Origin: an uncultured Pelagimonas sp.
GTDB lineage: Bacteria > Pseudomonadota > Alphaproteobacteria > Rhodobacterales > Rhodobacteraceae
Assembly (NCBI GenBank): GCA_947499735.1
Contig: CANMPP010000007.1
Location: 1-64,000, forward strand
Direction of reading: 5' to 3'
Length of the DNA: 64,000 nucleotides
The position numbers were made by a program, and so were the translations under genes. The notes under the pieces are model-generated. The model searched no databases, was not told the origin of the DNA, and saw nothing but the letters and a program-made list of their open reading frames with translations. Of the stretch, positions 54,677 to 62,110 are shown piece after piece. How positions within the stretch are numbered: the first letter of the stretch is position 1; the number at the start of each line of letters is the position of its first letter.

Positions 54677-55158
54677 GTATCAAGCATTCTCTATCCTTCC
54701 CAATCCTCACGTACGAAACAGCGACGTCCTATGTTTCCCGCCTCACGCGGTATTGCGGTTTGGCTTCGCCAAATGACTTTTGCCTAGATCACGGATTTCG
54801 GTGGCAGGACTTTGTGCGAGGCGATGACATCTTGTTTGATAAAATGGCTGCAATCGGTGGCGCAAATGCTGAGGATATGAAGCATTGGGCCATACGCACG
54901 GTTGATCGACAGTCCTTTCTCACTGCGGGAGAATACGTAACAAAAAAGTCGTTGGTAAGGACGCGTGTACGTGTTTGTCCCAAGTGCCTTGTTGAGGGCC
55001 GAAAGCTGCGAGGGCGCTACGGGGCGTACCGGAGGCATCTGTGGCATTTCTTATCGATGCGGTCTTGCGCCATACATGAGACGCCTTTGATGAATGTAGA
55101 ACCCGAAAAGTACACAATCCGAAATTATGATTTTTGCAAGGTCATCGAGCGGCATTAG
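54673..55158 (+). CDS. TniQ-domain segment (N-terminal part of split tniQ)
   Basis: The 161-residue open part: SFPILTYETATSYVSRLTRYCGL (TniQ start), VRVCPKCLVEGRKLRGRYGAYRRHLWHFLSMRSCAIHETPLM (zinc-finger). This piece alone has the TnsC-contacting TniQ domain and could fold on its own. Ends at the first TAG. Confidence 0.8.
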   Translation: MSIKHSLSFPILTYETATSYVSRLTRYCGLASPNDFCLDHGFRWQDFVRGDDILFDKMAAIGGANAEDMKHWAIRTVDRQSFLTAGEYVTKKSLVRTRVRVCPKCLVEGRKLRGRYGAYRRHLWHFLSMRSCAIHETPLMNVEPEKYTIRNYDFCKVIERH

Positions 55159-55674
55159 ACAACGATTCAAAAAGAAGCGCATCGCGAGCGATATCGTCAG
55201 TTCACCTCCTTGGAGGCCTATATTCAACGGCGATTGGACGGAAGAAAGCAGAACCAGTTTTTGGATGACATGCCGTTGCACATAGCGGCGCGGCTTTGTG
55301 AACTGCTGGGGTTTGTTCTTGAGTTTGGACCTGACCGAAAAATCACGAGTGCATCAGAAGATGAACTTTCAGCAGGTGGCCAAATTGGATTTGACGCGTT
55401 GAAGCAAGGCGAGGCAGGGCTCTATGCGGCCCTTGATACGCTGGTCAGTCCGAATGGATTGCGTACCGTCCGCCATAGATCTGATCTAGGTGCTTTGTTT
55501 GAGTGGCTTCGACTGTCTCCTGCTGGTGGCGAGGCTGATCCGCTCAGGACACTTGTTCGAGAATACATTTTCCGAACGTATCCCTGCAGTGAGAAGGACG
55601 TTGTGTTGGGGAAGACATGTCCAACGACATCCAGGTATTCAATCCATGGGGCCTGGAAGTCATTGGGTATTTAG
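55159..55674 (+). CDS. Middle segment of split tniQ (between the two amber codons)
   Basis: 171 sense codons open from the first TAG to the second. The only start candidates are TTG 55210 and a later ATG, without a ribosome binding site, so independent translation is doubtful. Its end (REYIFRTYPCSEKDVVLGKT) aligns with DYLIERFPYAPGTNVLGQV in the 62111 gene. Confidence 0.5.
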   Translation, partial: TTIQKEAHRERYRQFTSLEAYIQRRLDGRKQNQFLDDMPLHIAARLCELLGFVLEFGPDRKITSASEDELSAGGQIGFDALKQGEAGLYAALDTLVSPNGLRTVRHRSDLGALFEWLRLSPAGGEADPLRTLVREYIFRTYPCSEKDVVLGKTCPTTSRYSIHGAWKSLGI

Positions 55675-55683
55675 AGAGAACGA

Positions 55684-56538
55684 ATGAACCGTATTCTTAT
55701 TGCGGAAGGCGTTGCTCAGAAAAAAGACGGTGAGCCAGAAATTAGACTGCGTGATGGCTTGAGTGCCCAAGATATTACACGGCTGTCTGAGCAAATTTCT
55801 AATCGTTTGACCGTGGCAGAAGCGACTAATGTCTTAAATGTGAGCGCAGAATTTTTGATGCTGTTGCGTAAATCTGAAATCGTTGAACCGGTGATTGATG
55901 CGTTAGACCAAGTCCCTAAGTATGAAAAACGTGCGCTCGAGAGCCTAATGGAGGGGCTGACGGCTGCGGTGAATTCAAAGGTGAAAGAGACCGATGAATT
56001 AGTGTCGATCATTGACGCGGCAAGGCGCATCCGTTGTCCTGCATCAGACATTGTTGGCTTGGTACTGAATGGCGAACTGACCAAGGTTTCTCGGGATACA
56101 ACGGTCCGTGGTATCGCCGGTTTTCGAGTAAACCCACGGGAAGTGCGCGCTTGCCTACCGCCACTGGAGATGGACGGCGTTACGAAGGGCGAGGCAGCCT
56201 CAACGCTGCGCGTAACATATCAAACCGTAAATTATTTTATTGATGAAGGTCTACTTAAGTCGCTTAGGGTAAGAAACCCAAAGTCTCGCCAGTTCTTGGA
56301 TGCGGTGACGAAAGATAGCATCAAAGAATTCCAGCGTGAGTATGAGACCCTAGGCCAATTGGCGCATCGCTATAGGCGTGCATCGGGCCCTCTTGGATGT
56401 CATCTTGAAGCAAAGGGTATCTGTCCGTTCGAGACGCCAGGGGGGATAAGTTGGTACTACAGCCGCCGTGGCTTGGATCACCGGTTGAAGAAAGTGGGAT
56501 TGGTTGCACCTGAAATGAAACAGGCAACGTCCGCGTAA
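55684..56538 (+). CDS. C-terminal DNA-binding segment of split tniQ
   Basis: The 284 residues start at ATG 55684, three codons after the second TAG, with a moderate AGAGAAC. HTH-like units LTVAEATNVLNVSAEFLMLLRK and VTKGEAASTLRVTYQTVNYFIDEGLL are visible. TLRVTYQTVNYFIDEGLL aligns with MLRVTNATLNYLLEHGYL of 62111-63220, and the match continues to the end. It probably binds the attachment site. Confidence 0.7.
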   Translation: MNRILIAEGVAQKKDGEPEIRLRDGLSAQDITRLSEQISNRLTVAEATNVLNVSAEFLMLLRKSEIVEPVIDALDQVPKYEKRALESLMEGLTAAVNSKVKETDELVSIIDAARRIRCPASDIVGLVLNGELTKVSRDTTVRGIAGFRVNPREVRACLPPLEMDGVTKGEAASTLRVTYQTVNYFIDEGLLKSLRVRNPKSRQFLDAVTKDSIKEFQREYETLGQLAHRYRRASGPLGCHLEAKGICPFETPGGISWYYSRRGLDHRLKKVGLVAPEMKQATSA

Positions 56539-56706
56539 TCTGAACTAAGCATCATTCTGAACTTGGCGATCTCTGCGGGTTGTGTCGGATTGCCTAACCA
56601 TCTTTTGGGAAACGTTTGGGACAAAGCAGTCTAACGGCAGTCTTTGGGGGAGGTGAAACTACAGTGCCGGTTGGTCGCGTAATCGGCTGCGATTTGTCTG
56701 ATATAA

Positions 56707-56735
56707 TTGAGTTATGATCGCAAATTTGGTATGCT
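56707..56735 (+). promoter_or_regulatory. Candidate promoter of the VbhA/Fic pair
   Basis: TTGAGT (56707-56712), 17-nt spacer, TATGCT (56730-56735), 25 nt before the antitoxin GTG. Confidence 0.45.
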
Positions 56736-56760
56736 ATATTAGCTGGAACTAGAGAGCGCA

Positions 56761-56985
56761 GTGGGCAAAAATTTGTCACCTACAACCATCACACCGGACG
56801 AAGAAGCGCGACGTAGAAAGATCGTATCTGGCGCGAATTGGAGCGCGGAGATGGAAGGGCTTGGGCGACAAACGCCTGAATACAACGCCCTGTCTGAGCT
56901 TTGGATTACGGGAAAGATCGATCGGCAGGAGCTGCAAGAGCGACGCATGAGAATGGTCTTAGATAGGGTGCGCGACCTTGGTTGA
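56761..56985 (+). CDS. VbhA-like Fic antitoxin
   Basis: The 74 residues, GTG start, contain the inhibitory motif (S/T)xxxE(G/N) as SAEMEG (residues 28-33). In VbhA the Glu of this helix blocks ATP in the Fic toxin's active site. The Fic gene overlaps by 8 nt, a standard toxin-antitoxin layout. Probably stabilises the transposon. Confidence 0.85.
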   Translation: MGKNLSPTTITPDEEARRRKIVSGANWSAEMEGLGRQTPEYNALSELWITGKIDRQELQERRMRMVLDRVRDLG

Positions 56986-57667
56986 TCCTTTTTTTCAAGC
57001 CGATCAGAGGACGATGAAAAATCGTCTCGGGATCAACAATAATCCGGACATTCTACGGATTGCAGAACGTGAACTTGTTTCCAGTCGTACAGAGACGGTT
57101 GATGAAATCACCGGTGATTTCGATGCGGCACATCTGCGCGCAATTCACCGGCATCTGTTTCAAGACTTGTTTGAATGGGCGGGGACAATGCGCTCGGATG
57201 TCATCGTTTTGGAAGGTGAGACTTTTAATGCCCCCGATTTCGCGACCCTTTTGTCCAAGGGAGGTAGCACCTTCTTACCAGCGTCTCATCTGGACAATGG
57301 GTTGGCGCATATTCAGCGGCTCGCAAATGCACCAGAAGCAAGGTCAACGCATCTTGAGATCTTTGCGAAAGCGGCGACCGAGATTTTATCTGATCTCAAC
57401 TATGCGCATCCATTTCGTGAGGGAAATGGACGCACTCAACGGGTGTTTATGGAGCAGCTCGCGCGGCGCGCGGGACATACGTTAGATTTTGAGGGTATCA
57501 CTGCCGCGCGCAATAATGCCGCAAGCGTTGAGTCCCATAGCGGTACTACGTTAGCACTCGAAAAAATGGTTTCGGAAAGCTTGGAGCCTGAGGAGGTTCT
57601 GGTTCGGTTAAAAGCAGTGGCCGACTTAGAAGGATCCGTTGTGGACCGCCAGACGGTCTATATCTAG
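56978..57667 (+). CDS. Fic-domain AMP transferase toxin (VbhT-like)
   Basis: The 229 residues: FIC motif HPFREGNGR (144-152) with catalytic His144, N-terminal RTMKNRLGINN strand, and ERELVSSR...IHRHLFQDLFEWAGTMR helices. It would AMPylate a target (DNA gyrase/topoisomerase IV in VbhT) when freed from VbhA. TTG start, supported by the VDPFFQADQRTMKNRLG match to Fic N termini. ATG 57014 is an alternative. Confidence 0.9.
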   Translation: MVDPFFQADQRTMKNRLGINNNPDILRIAERELVSSRTETVDEITGDFDAAHLRAIHRHLFQDLFEWAGTMRSDVIVLEGETFNAPDFATLLSKGGSTFLPASHLDNGLAHIQRLANAPEARSTHLEIFAKAATEILSDLNYAHPFREGNGRTQRVFMEQLARRAGHTLDFEGITAARNNAASVESHSGTTLALEKMVSESLEPEEVLVRLKAVADLEGSVVDRQTVYI

Positions 57668-57755
57668 AAGTGCAGTTCAACCTTAAGGCGCTTTACATAA
57701 CACCCGTTGGGCGACGTTCGCGTTTTGTTGCGCCGCAGGATTTCACCTAAAGATT

Positions 57756-57793
57756 GTCTGCGCGCACCCCTCGTCTGGGAGGTGCGCGCAGAC
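57756..57793. promoter_or_regulatory. Perfect 13-bp inverted repeat between fic and the ParB genes
   Basis: GTCTGCGCGCACC (57756-57768) and GGTGCGCGCAGAC (57781-57793) flank a 12-nt spacer, between converging fic (+) and parB-like (-) genes. No T tract on either strand. It may be a terminator-like hairpin or a ParB binding site. Confidence 0.55.
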
Positions 57794-57958
57794 CGCGCCA
57801 TCCAGTGTTTTGCCAAACATATGGTCTGGCATGATGGGCCTAAGCGGGATCGCCGCCATTCCCATCGCCGCACTTGATCCGCCCCACAGTGCGGCGTCTC
57901 CTGCGGTCCCCGCGCTTAGTGGGTCCGGGTCCCCAAACAGGCTCTTCGGTTGATAAGT

Positions 57959-58858
57959 CTAGGACGCGAATGCCTCTCGTTCGGTGATTTTCTCAAACTC
58001 AGGTAGAAACTCCTCATGATGCTGGGCGAGGTATTTGCTGATCCGTTCATTGCTCACCAACCGGGTGACGTAGCCGCGCGCCAAAACAAGATCGAGATGG
58101 TCTTCTCCGTAACTGTCTTCTACCAAACGAACCTCGCGTTCGAGATTGGCCGTTTCACGTTCCATAAGATCAAGCTGTTCACGAGAAATGCCCTTGATCT
58201 TCTTCGGTGTCGCTCCAGAGACCAACTGGCTTTCGGACGTCCCGGCCAAGAGAGATTGGGCATAGTTGACGGTGTATTTGTTCATCGTCACCATCAGCTG
58301 CACCGCTTCAATTTGGCGTATTGGCTTCATTTTCTTGAGAATACGAAATCCGGTCAAAGCAACTTGCTTATCTTTCAGCATTTCGGCTGCTTCAGGACAA
58401 ATGCCATCAAGCAAACGTCGCTTTTCTTGCAGCGTCTTGATGTTCACATTCAGTGCTTTTGCTATACGTTCTTCCGACGCACCGAGGGTCAGTGCGCGCA
58501 AAATCATCTTATGTTCTTGGATTGTCGCAAGCCTGCTGATCCTCTTGTTATAGGTGAAGGCTTCATCGTCGGTGGAAATAATGCAGGGCGTATCGGTGGC
58601 ACCTTGATCCTTAAGGACTTCCAAGCGCAGATGCCCGTCAAGCAACGTGTATTGCGTCGGATCTTGTCGATCACGGGTCACAACGATCGGCTCAACGAGG
58701 CCAATCTCCGCAATGGAGGAGGCGATGCGTTTGAATTTGACCGTCTCTTTCGTTTGTGGGCTTACGACGTAAAGAGGTGCGATCTGATCAAAAGCGATAC
58801 GTCGTAAGTCGCACTCGAATGCTGCGACAACAATCTGGTCTTCATTCCCAATTGTCAT
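57959..58858 (-). CDS. ParB/RepB-like partition protein
   Basis: The 299 residues: ParB N-terminal domain (KETVKFKRIASSIAEIGLVEPIVVTRD, LLDGHLRLEVLKDQG) with an HTH (SEERIAKALNVNIKTLQEKRRLL), and a C-terminal RepB-like partition region. It overlaps the second ParB-like gene by 4 nt. This recombinase-ParB-ParB trio is transcribed toward the tns genes. Possibly stabilises or regulates an element rather than chromosome partition. Confidence 0.82.
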   Translation of the reverse strand: MTIGNEDQIVVAAFECDLRRIAFDQIAPLYVVSPQTKETVKFKRIASSIAEIGLVEPIVVTRDRQDPTQYTLLDGHLRLEVLKDQGATDTPCIISTDDEAFTYNKRISRLATIQEHKMILRALTLGASEERIAKALNVNIKTLQEKRRLLDGICPEAAEMLKDKQVALTGFRILKKMKPIRQIEAVQLMVTMNKYTVNYAQSLLAGTSESQLVSGATPKKIKGISREQLDLMERETANLEREVRLVEDSYGEDHLDLVLARGYVTRLVSNERISKYLAQHHEEFLPEFEKITEREAFAS

Positions 58859-59754
58859 GTCGTAGCTCCATCAATGCGGGTCAATCGATCTGCGAGTGTT
58901 TTGGGAATGTTGGACAGGCCTTCGGCACGCAACAACGTCACAAAGTTCTCGTCTGAAAACAACGTCTTCAAGGATTGGGTCAAAAACATGATTTCGCTTC
59001 GTGTCGCCCCAGCCTTACGCAGCAGGATTTTCTTCTTTTCCACATCGTTTTGATAGGTTCGAAGCAACGTTTCGACGGAAAGGTTTTTCCGTGACCGTTT
59101 GTCCGAGGTGCCACGGCCTTTGCCAAACTGCTGGCGCGCTTCAACCAAACGTTTCGCCGCCATCAACCGACCACCGCGCAAAACCTTGCTTTCATAAGCC
59201 TGACGTAGCACCGTCTGTACGCCAACATCATCGGCCTCGGCGATATCAACGGCGACGCTGACCGGAATTTTCCCGCTTTCAACGGCGCGCAAAAGCCGGT
59301 GTTCATGACTTTCCAACAATCGAATGACACCGTGCACGTATTTGGCCGATAGCTGGGTCTTCGCGGCGATCTCACGCTCAGAGTATCCACAGTCTTTGAG
59401 GCGCTTGATATCCCTCAGTAGATCAAGCGAGTGGTGCTGCCTGCGCGCGAGGTTTTCGACCAAGCTCATCACAAGACAATCCTCAGAGCTGGCGGTGATG
59501 ACAACTGCCGGTATTTTTTCTTGCTTTAAGGCCTTGAAGGCTTCCAATCGACCTTGGCCACACACCAATTCATATGTCAGGTCACCGCTCTCATCATCCG
59601 TGCGGGCGGCAACAGTGATTGGGCGTTTCAGGCCAAGTTCAGCGATATTCGCGACGATTCCATCAAAGACCTTTTGATTGCGGATACGCGGGTTGACCAC
59701 GGTGATAGTATCGACGGCAATAAGCTCGGTGTGTTCTTGCGGGGCGTTAGACAT
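58855..59754 (-). CDS. ParB-like nuclease-domain protein
   Basis: About 299 residues: VNPRIRNQKVFDGIVANIAELGLKRPITVA, CGQGRLEAFKALKQEKIPAVVI (GxxRxxA-type), SLVENLARRQHHSLDLLRDI and HTH SEREIAAKTQLSAKYVHGVI. GGAGG lies 7 nt before ATG 59754 (ATG 59757 also possible). It overlaps the recombinase stop. Confidence 0.82.
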   Translation of the reverse strand: MSNAPQEHTELIAVDTITVVNPRIRNQKVFDGIVANIAELGLKRPITVAARTDDESGDLTYELVCGQGRLEAFKALKQEKIPAVVITASSEDCLVMSLVENLARRQHHSLDLLRDIKRLKDCGYSEREIAAKTQLSAKYVHGVIRLLESHEHRLLRAVESGKIPVSVAVDIAEADDVGVQTVLRQAYESKVLRGGRLMAAKRLVEARQQFGKGRGTSDKRSRKNLSVETLLRTYQNDVEKKKILLRKAGATRSEIMFLTQSLKTLFSDENFVTLLRAEGLSNIPKTLADRLTRIDGATT

Positions 59755-61310
59755 CATGCGACCTCCAAGATCGAAGTGCGCTCACAGATGGCAAAGAAAT
59801 GGGTAAGATCATCAAATCGGTAAGCGTCGAGCGACAAGCCATTGCTTTCCGATAGGCGCAGTTTGGGAAGTGTCATATCGGCAGTTGGCAGCAAGTAATA
59901 ATCTAGCGGGGTTTCGTTTGCCTGGTCCATGCGTACAACTACTGTGATATCGGGCTGAAGCCCGGTATCTAACTTGATGTTCCATCGATACGCACCAGCA
60001 CTGGTCTGCAGACACCTCGCAATGACGACGGACGCAGAAAACTCCTGATTAATGGTCAGAAGGTCCGTCTTGGTATCCTGTTTGACCAGCCCGCCGACCT
60101 GTTCGATCCCACAAACCGTCTCATGGATAGCCTCGGCATGGATCCTACGCAGACGCTTGTTGATTTCAATGTACCGGTAATCCCTGTCAGGGGTGAACCC
60201 GACCAACTTGTACGCTCTGAGCAAGCTACCAAACCTGCTTTGATATGCGCCACTGGACGGCAATGCGCTGGCTTCGTTGATGACAATGCCAGACAGAAAG
60301 CCATGTGTCTCCAGCGCGTCCCGCAAGCCATCCAACATTTCTTCGTCAGAATATCGGTGTGCTTTAGCAGCAAAGATGGCTTTAGCGGTGGCAAATAATC
60401 CAGCGTTGACAATCGCTTCAAAAGCGCCCTCCGATCTAATCCAGTTATCGGGATTATTTCGCACATGGCGTTTTTTCAATTTAAATGAGTGGCGGTTCCA
60501 GATGTTGTTGCCGATGTACTTTTCGTTTGAGAGTAGCTGGCGGACCACGGACGGTGTCCAGTCCCGATCCAAATCTGTTTTGATACCCTTGGCGTTAAGG
60601 CCGATCGCGATCATAGCCTCGGACTGATTGTCATCGACAAAGCAACGGAAAATCTGGTTCACAACTGCGATTTCGTCTTCAGGTCCTGGAACGAGCGTGA
60701 TGCGGTCAGTCTGAATACTCTTATGCTCGCCTCGCGTTAGAATACCTTTTGGGTTGCCTGCTTCATCGATCAGCATCCGCCGTAGACCGTACCCGGGCGG
60801 CCCGCCTTGTCGGTAACCCATTTCAATCAACCGAGACTGTCCAGCAAAGACCTTTTGCGACAGCTCACGGCTGTACTCACCCGCCATCGCACGTTTGACG
60901 CCTTTAACGATCGTGGAAACTGGACTGCCGTCATTCTCAAACTGCTCGGCGCAATACTCGACTGCGATGCCAGCGCGTTTGCAGATATACTCGTAATAGG
61001 CGCTCTCATCGGCATCCTGAAACCGACCCCAGCGGCTGATATCGTAGACTAGAACAGTATCGAATTCTGTTTTCCCGGCTTGGATGTCATTTAGCAGCTG
61101 CGTAAGGCCATCGCGCCCTTCAATACGTAATCCACTCTTTCCTGCATCGGAATATGTCTCAACGATCTGGTAGCCGCGTTCATCGGCATAACGCAGAATG
61201 GCATCCGACTGGTTTTCGGTCGAGTAACGCTGATGCTCCGTCGACATGCGGACATATTGTGCAGCCTTTCGGCGGCTGCCTTGTTCATTGTTGTCTTCCA
61301 GCCAATTCAA
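59754..61310 (-). CDS. Large serine recombinase
   Basis: The 518 residues: resolvase domain with nucleophile Ser23 (AAQYVRMSTEHQRYSTENQ), YSDAGKSG, and the domain end; a recombinase domain (PPGYGLRRML, RDWTPSVVRQLLSNEKYIGNNIWNR), and a C-terminal extension. TTG start (GGGGGG upstream), no closer ATG. It forms a unit with the two ParB-like genes. It may be a relic of an earlier integrated element, or a partner for cargo, since the ends here are Tn7-type. Confidence 0.88.
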   Translation of the reverse strand: MNWLEDNNEQGSRRKAAQYVRMSTEHQRYSTENQSDAILRYADERGYQIVETYSDAGKSGLRIEGRDGLTQLLNDIQAGKTEFDTVLVYDISRWGRFQDADESAYYEYICKRAGIAVEYCAEQFENDGSPVSTIVKGVKRAMAGEYSRELSQKVFAGQSRLIEMGYRQGGPPGYGLRRMLIDEAGNPKGILTRGEHKSIQTDRITLVPGPEDEIAVVNQIFRCFVDDNQSEAMIAIGLNAKGIKTDLDRDWTPSVVRQLLSNEKYIGNNIWNRHSFKLKKRHVRNNPDNWIRSEGAFEAIVNAGLFATAKAIFAAKAHRYSDEEMLDGLRDALETHGFLSGIVINEASALPSSGAYQSRFGSLLRAYKLVGFTPDRDYRYIEINKRLRRIHAEAIHETVCGIEQVGGLVKQDTKTDLLTINQEFSASVVIARCLQTSAGAYRWNIKLDTGLQPDITVVVRMDQANETPLDYYLLPTADMTLPKLRLSESNGLSLDAYRFDDLTHFFAICERTSILEVA

Positions 61311-61398
61311 GGTTGCGGCCCCCCAATATTCAAATTCGCAAACTTGTACGAGAACTCTGCGGTTCCTTGCCCAATCTTAACGGGAAAGGGTTGGAAGC

Positions 61399-61767
61399 AT
61401 GTTTCATAAAAAGGGCAGCTTGTTTCATCGAGAATGCGAGGGACTGGCTTCTGCTTCAGAATACCGACAGGCGATCAGTTCAGCGCTGTCTCAAGAATTG
61501 GGTGGCGCTGGTCGTGCAGCAAAAGAAACCGCTCGGTGGACGGGAGCAAGCGAACGGACAGCTAAAAACTGGATATCGGAAACCTACGGTCCAACCGGTG
61601 AAAACCTGATTGAGTTGATGCGGCATTCAGACACCGTCTTTGACGTTGTGCTAGTTTTGGCGGGTCGTCACGAGGAACGGTTAGCTCGACGGTTCATTTT
61701 GGCTAGGGACGAAGTAGCAGAGGTTTTGCACGGTCTTGATGTAATCTGCAGGTCTGATGGCGACTGA
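61399..61767 (+). CDS. Small helix-turn-helix protein near the distal end
   Basis: The 122 residues: ALSQELGGAGRAAKETARWTGASERTAKNWISETYGPTGENLIELMRHSD, an HTH with recognition-helix-like RTAKNWIS. GGAAG lies upstream of ATG 61399. It diverges from the recombinase. Its stop is 62 nt before the first distal end repeat. Confidence 0.65.
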   Translation: MFHKKGSLFHRECEGLASASEYRQAISSALSQELGGAGRAAKETARWTGASERTAKNWISETYGPTGENLIELMRHSDTVFDVVLVLAGRHEERLARRFILARDEVAEVLHGLDVICRSDGD

Positions 61768-61828
61768 TTGGCTGCCTGATCTATAGTCGTCGAGATCTAT
61801 CGCCTTTGGGCGAAAGGAAAACGTTTGA

Positions 61829-61920
61829 GTCGCAAAAGGCAAAGCTAGTGCGTTGCCGTTTCAAAATTCTCTTCAAAATCAGACCTTCGTCGTCTCGCAA
61901 AAGGTAAAACTATGTGTCGC
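61829..61920. repeat. End repeats (putative TnsB sites), distal end
   Basis: On the - strand the motif GCGACACATAGTTTTACC recurs at 61895-61920 (next to the terminus) and a variant (CGCACTAGCTTTGCC) at 61829-61853. Both are followed by CTTTTGCGA. They match the tRNA-proximal repeats in inverted orientation, with spacing unlike the tandem three there. Confidence 0.83.
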
Positions 61921-61926
61921 CCCACA

Positions 61927-61931
61927 ACCCT
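61927..61931. repeat. Target-site duplication, distal copy
   Basis: ACCCT directly after the CACA terminus, identical to 44933-44937. Joining the two flanks gives the inferred empty site CACCCTTGTAGAACG. Confidence 0.88.
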
Positions 61932-62032
61932 TGTAGAACGTCACACGAACCTGACCCAACCGTCACAGTTGGACCAGAATACTGTTGTCAGACCTACAAT
62001 GTGAGAGGTTGTTTTCCAACAAGCTCGACACT

Positions 62033-62070
62033 CAAAAACGCGTAGTTCATTCGAACTGGCGCGTTTTTTG
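62033..62070 (+). terminator. Terminator hairpin beyond the element
   Basis: CAAAAACGCG pairs with CGCGTTTTTTG, with inner AGTTC/GAACT pairing. With the transposon removed it would lie about 100 nt after tRNA-Arg, so it may be that gene's original terminator. Confidence 0.65.
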
Positions 62071-62110
62071 ATTCTTCTTAGGGGTGTGAGCGGGGGGCTT
62101 TTGGTCCCAT

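Larger units (their letters stand above)
54673..56538 (+). pseudogene. tniQ: TniQ/TnsD-type target selector with two in-frame amber codons
   Basis: One reading frame runs 622 codons from ATG 54673 to TAA at 56536-56538, open except for TAG at 55156-55158 and TAG at 55672-55674. Part 1 (161 residues) is a TniQ domain with CPKCL and W.F...C..H..PL zinc-finger marks. Parts 2 and 3 hold several helix-turn-helix-like units. The C-terminal half is homologous to the intact 62111-63220 gene through the second TAG region, which argues the pieces were one protein. Either two nonsense changes (CAG to TAG likely) or read-through explains it. The TniQ/TnsD protein would mark the tRNA-Arg site. Confidence 0.88.
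44938..61926. mobile_element. Tn7-like transposon inserted at tRNA-Arg
   Basis: About 17.0 kb bounded by inverted termini TGTG...CACA. The first 32 nt of each end match at 28 positions. A 5-bp duplication flanks it. The core is tnsA-tnsB-tnsC-tniQ/tnsD, transcribed away from the tRNA-proximal end, as in Tn7, where tnsA faces the attachment-site side. It carries a defence-like module, a toxin-antitoxin pair and a recombinase-ParB trio. No CRISPR array or Cas effector is visible, so protein-guided insertion is inferred. The tniQ frame is broken by two amber codons, so present mobility is uncertain. Confidence 0.93.

Noticed and set aside
54673-56538. Pyrrolysine coding of the internal TAG codons
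   Set aside because: No pyl genes are seen, and the organism type does not use pyrrolysine; also tnsB ends in TAG as a normal stop.
59754-61310. Serine recombinase as the integrase of the whole island
   Set aside because: The borders are TGTG-type inverted repeats with a 5-bp duplication, which is the mark of DDE TnsB, not of serine integrases.
44938-61926. CRISPR-associated transposon
   Set aside because: No Cas12k, Cascade genes or array in the element; the long TniQ/TnsD-type protein suffices for targeting by analogy with Tn7 TnsD.
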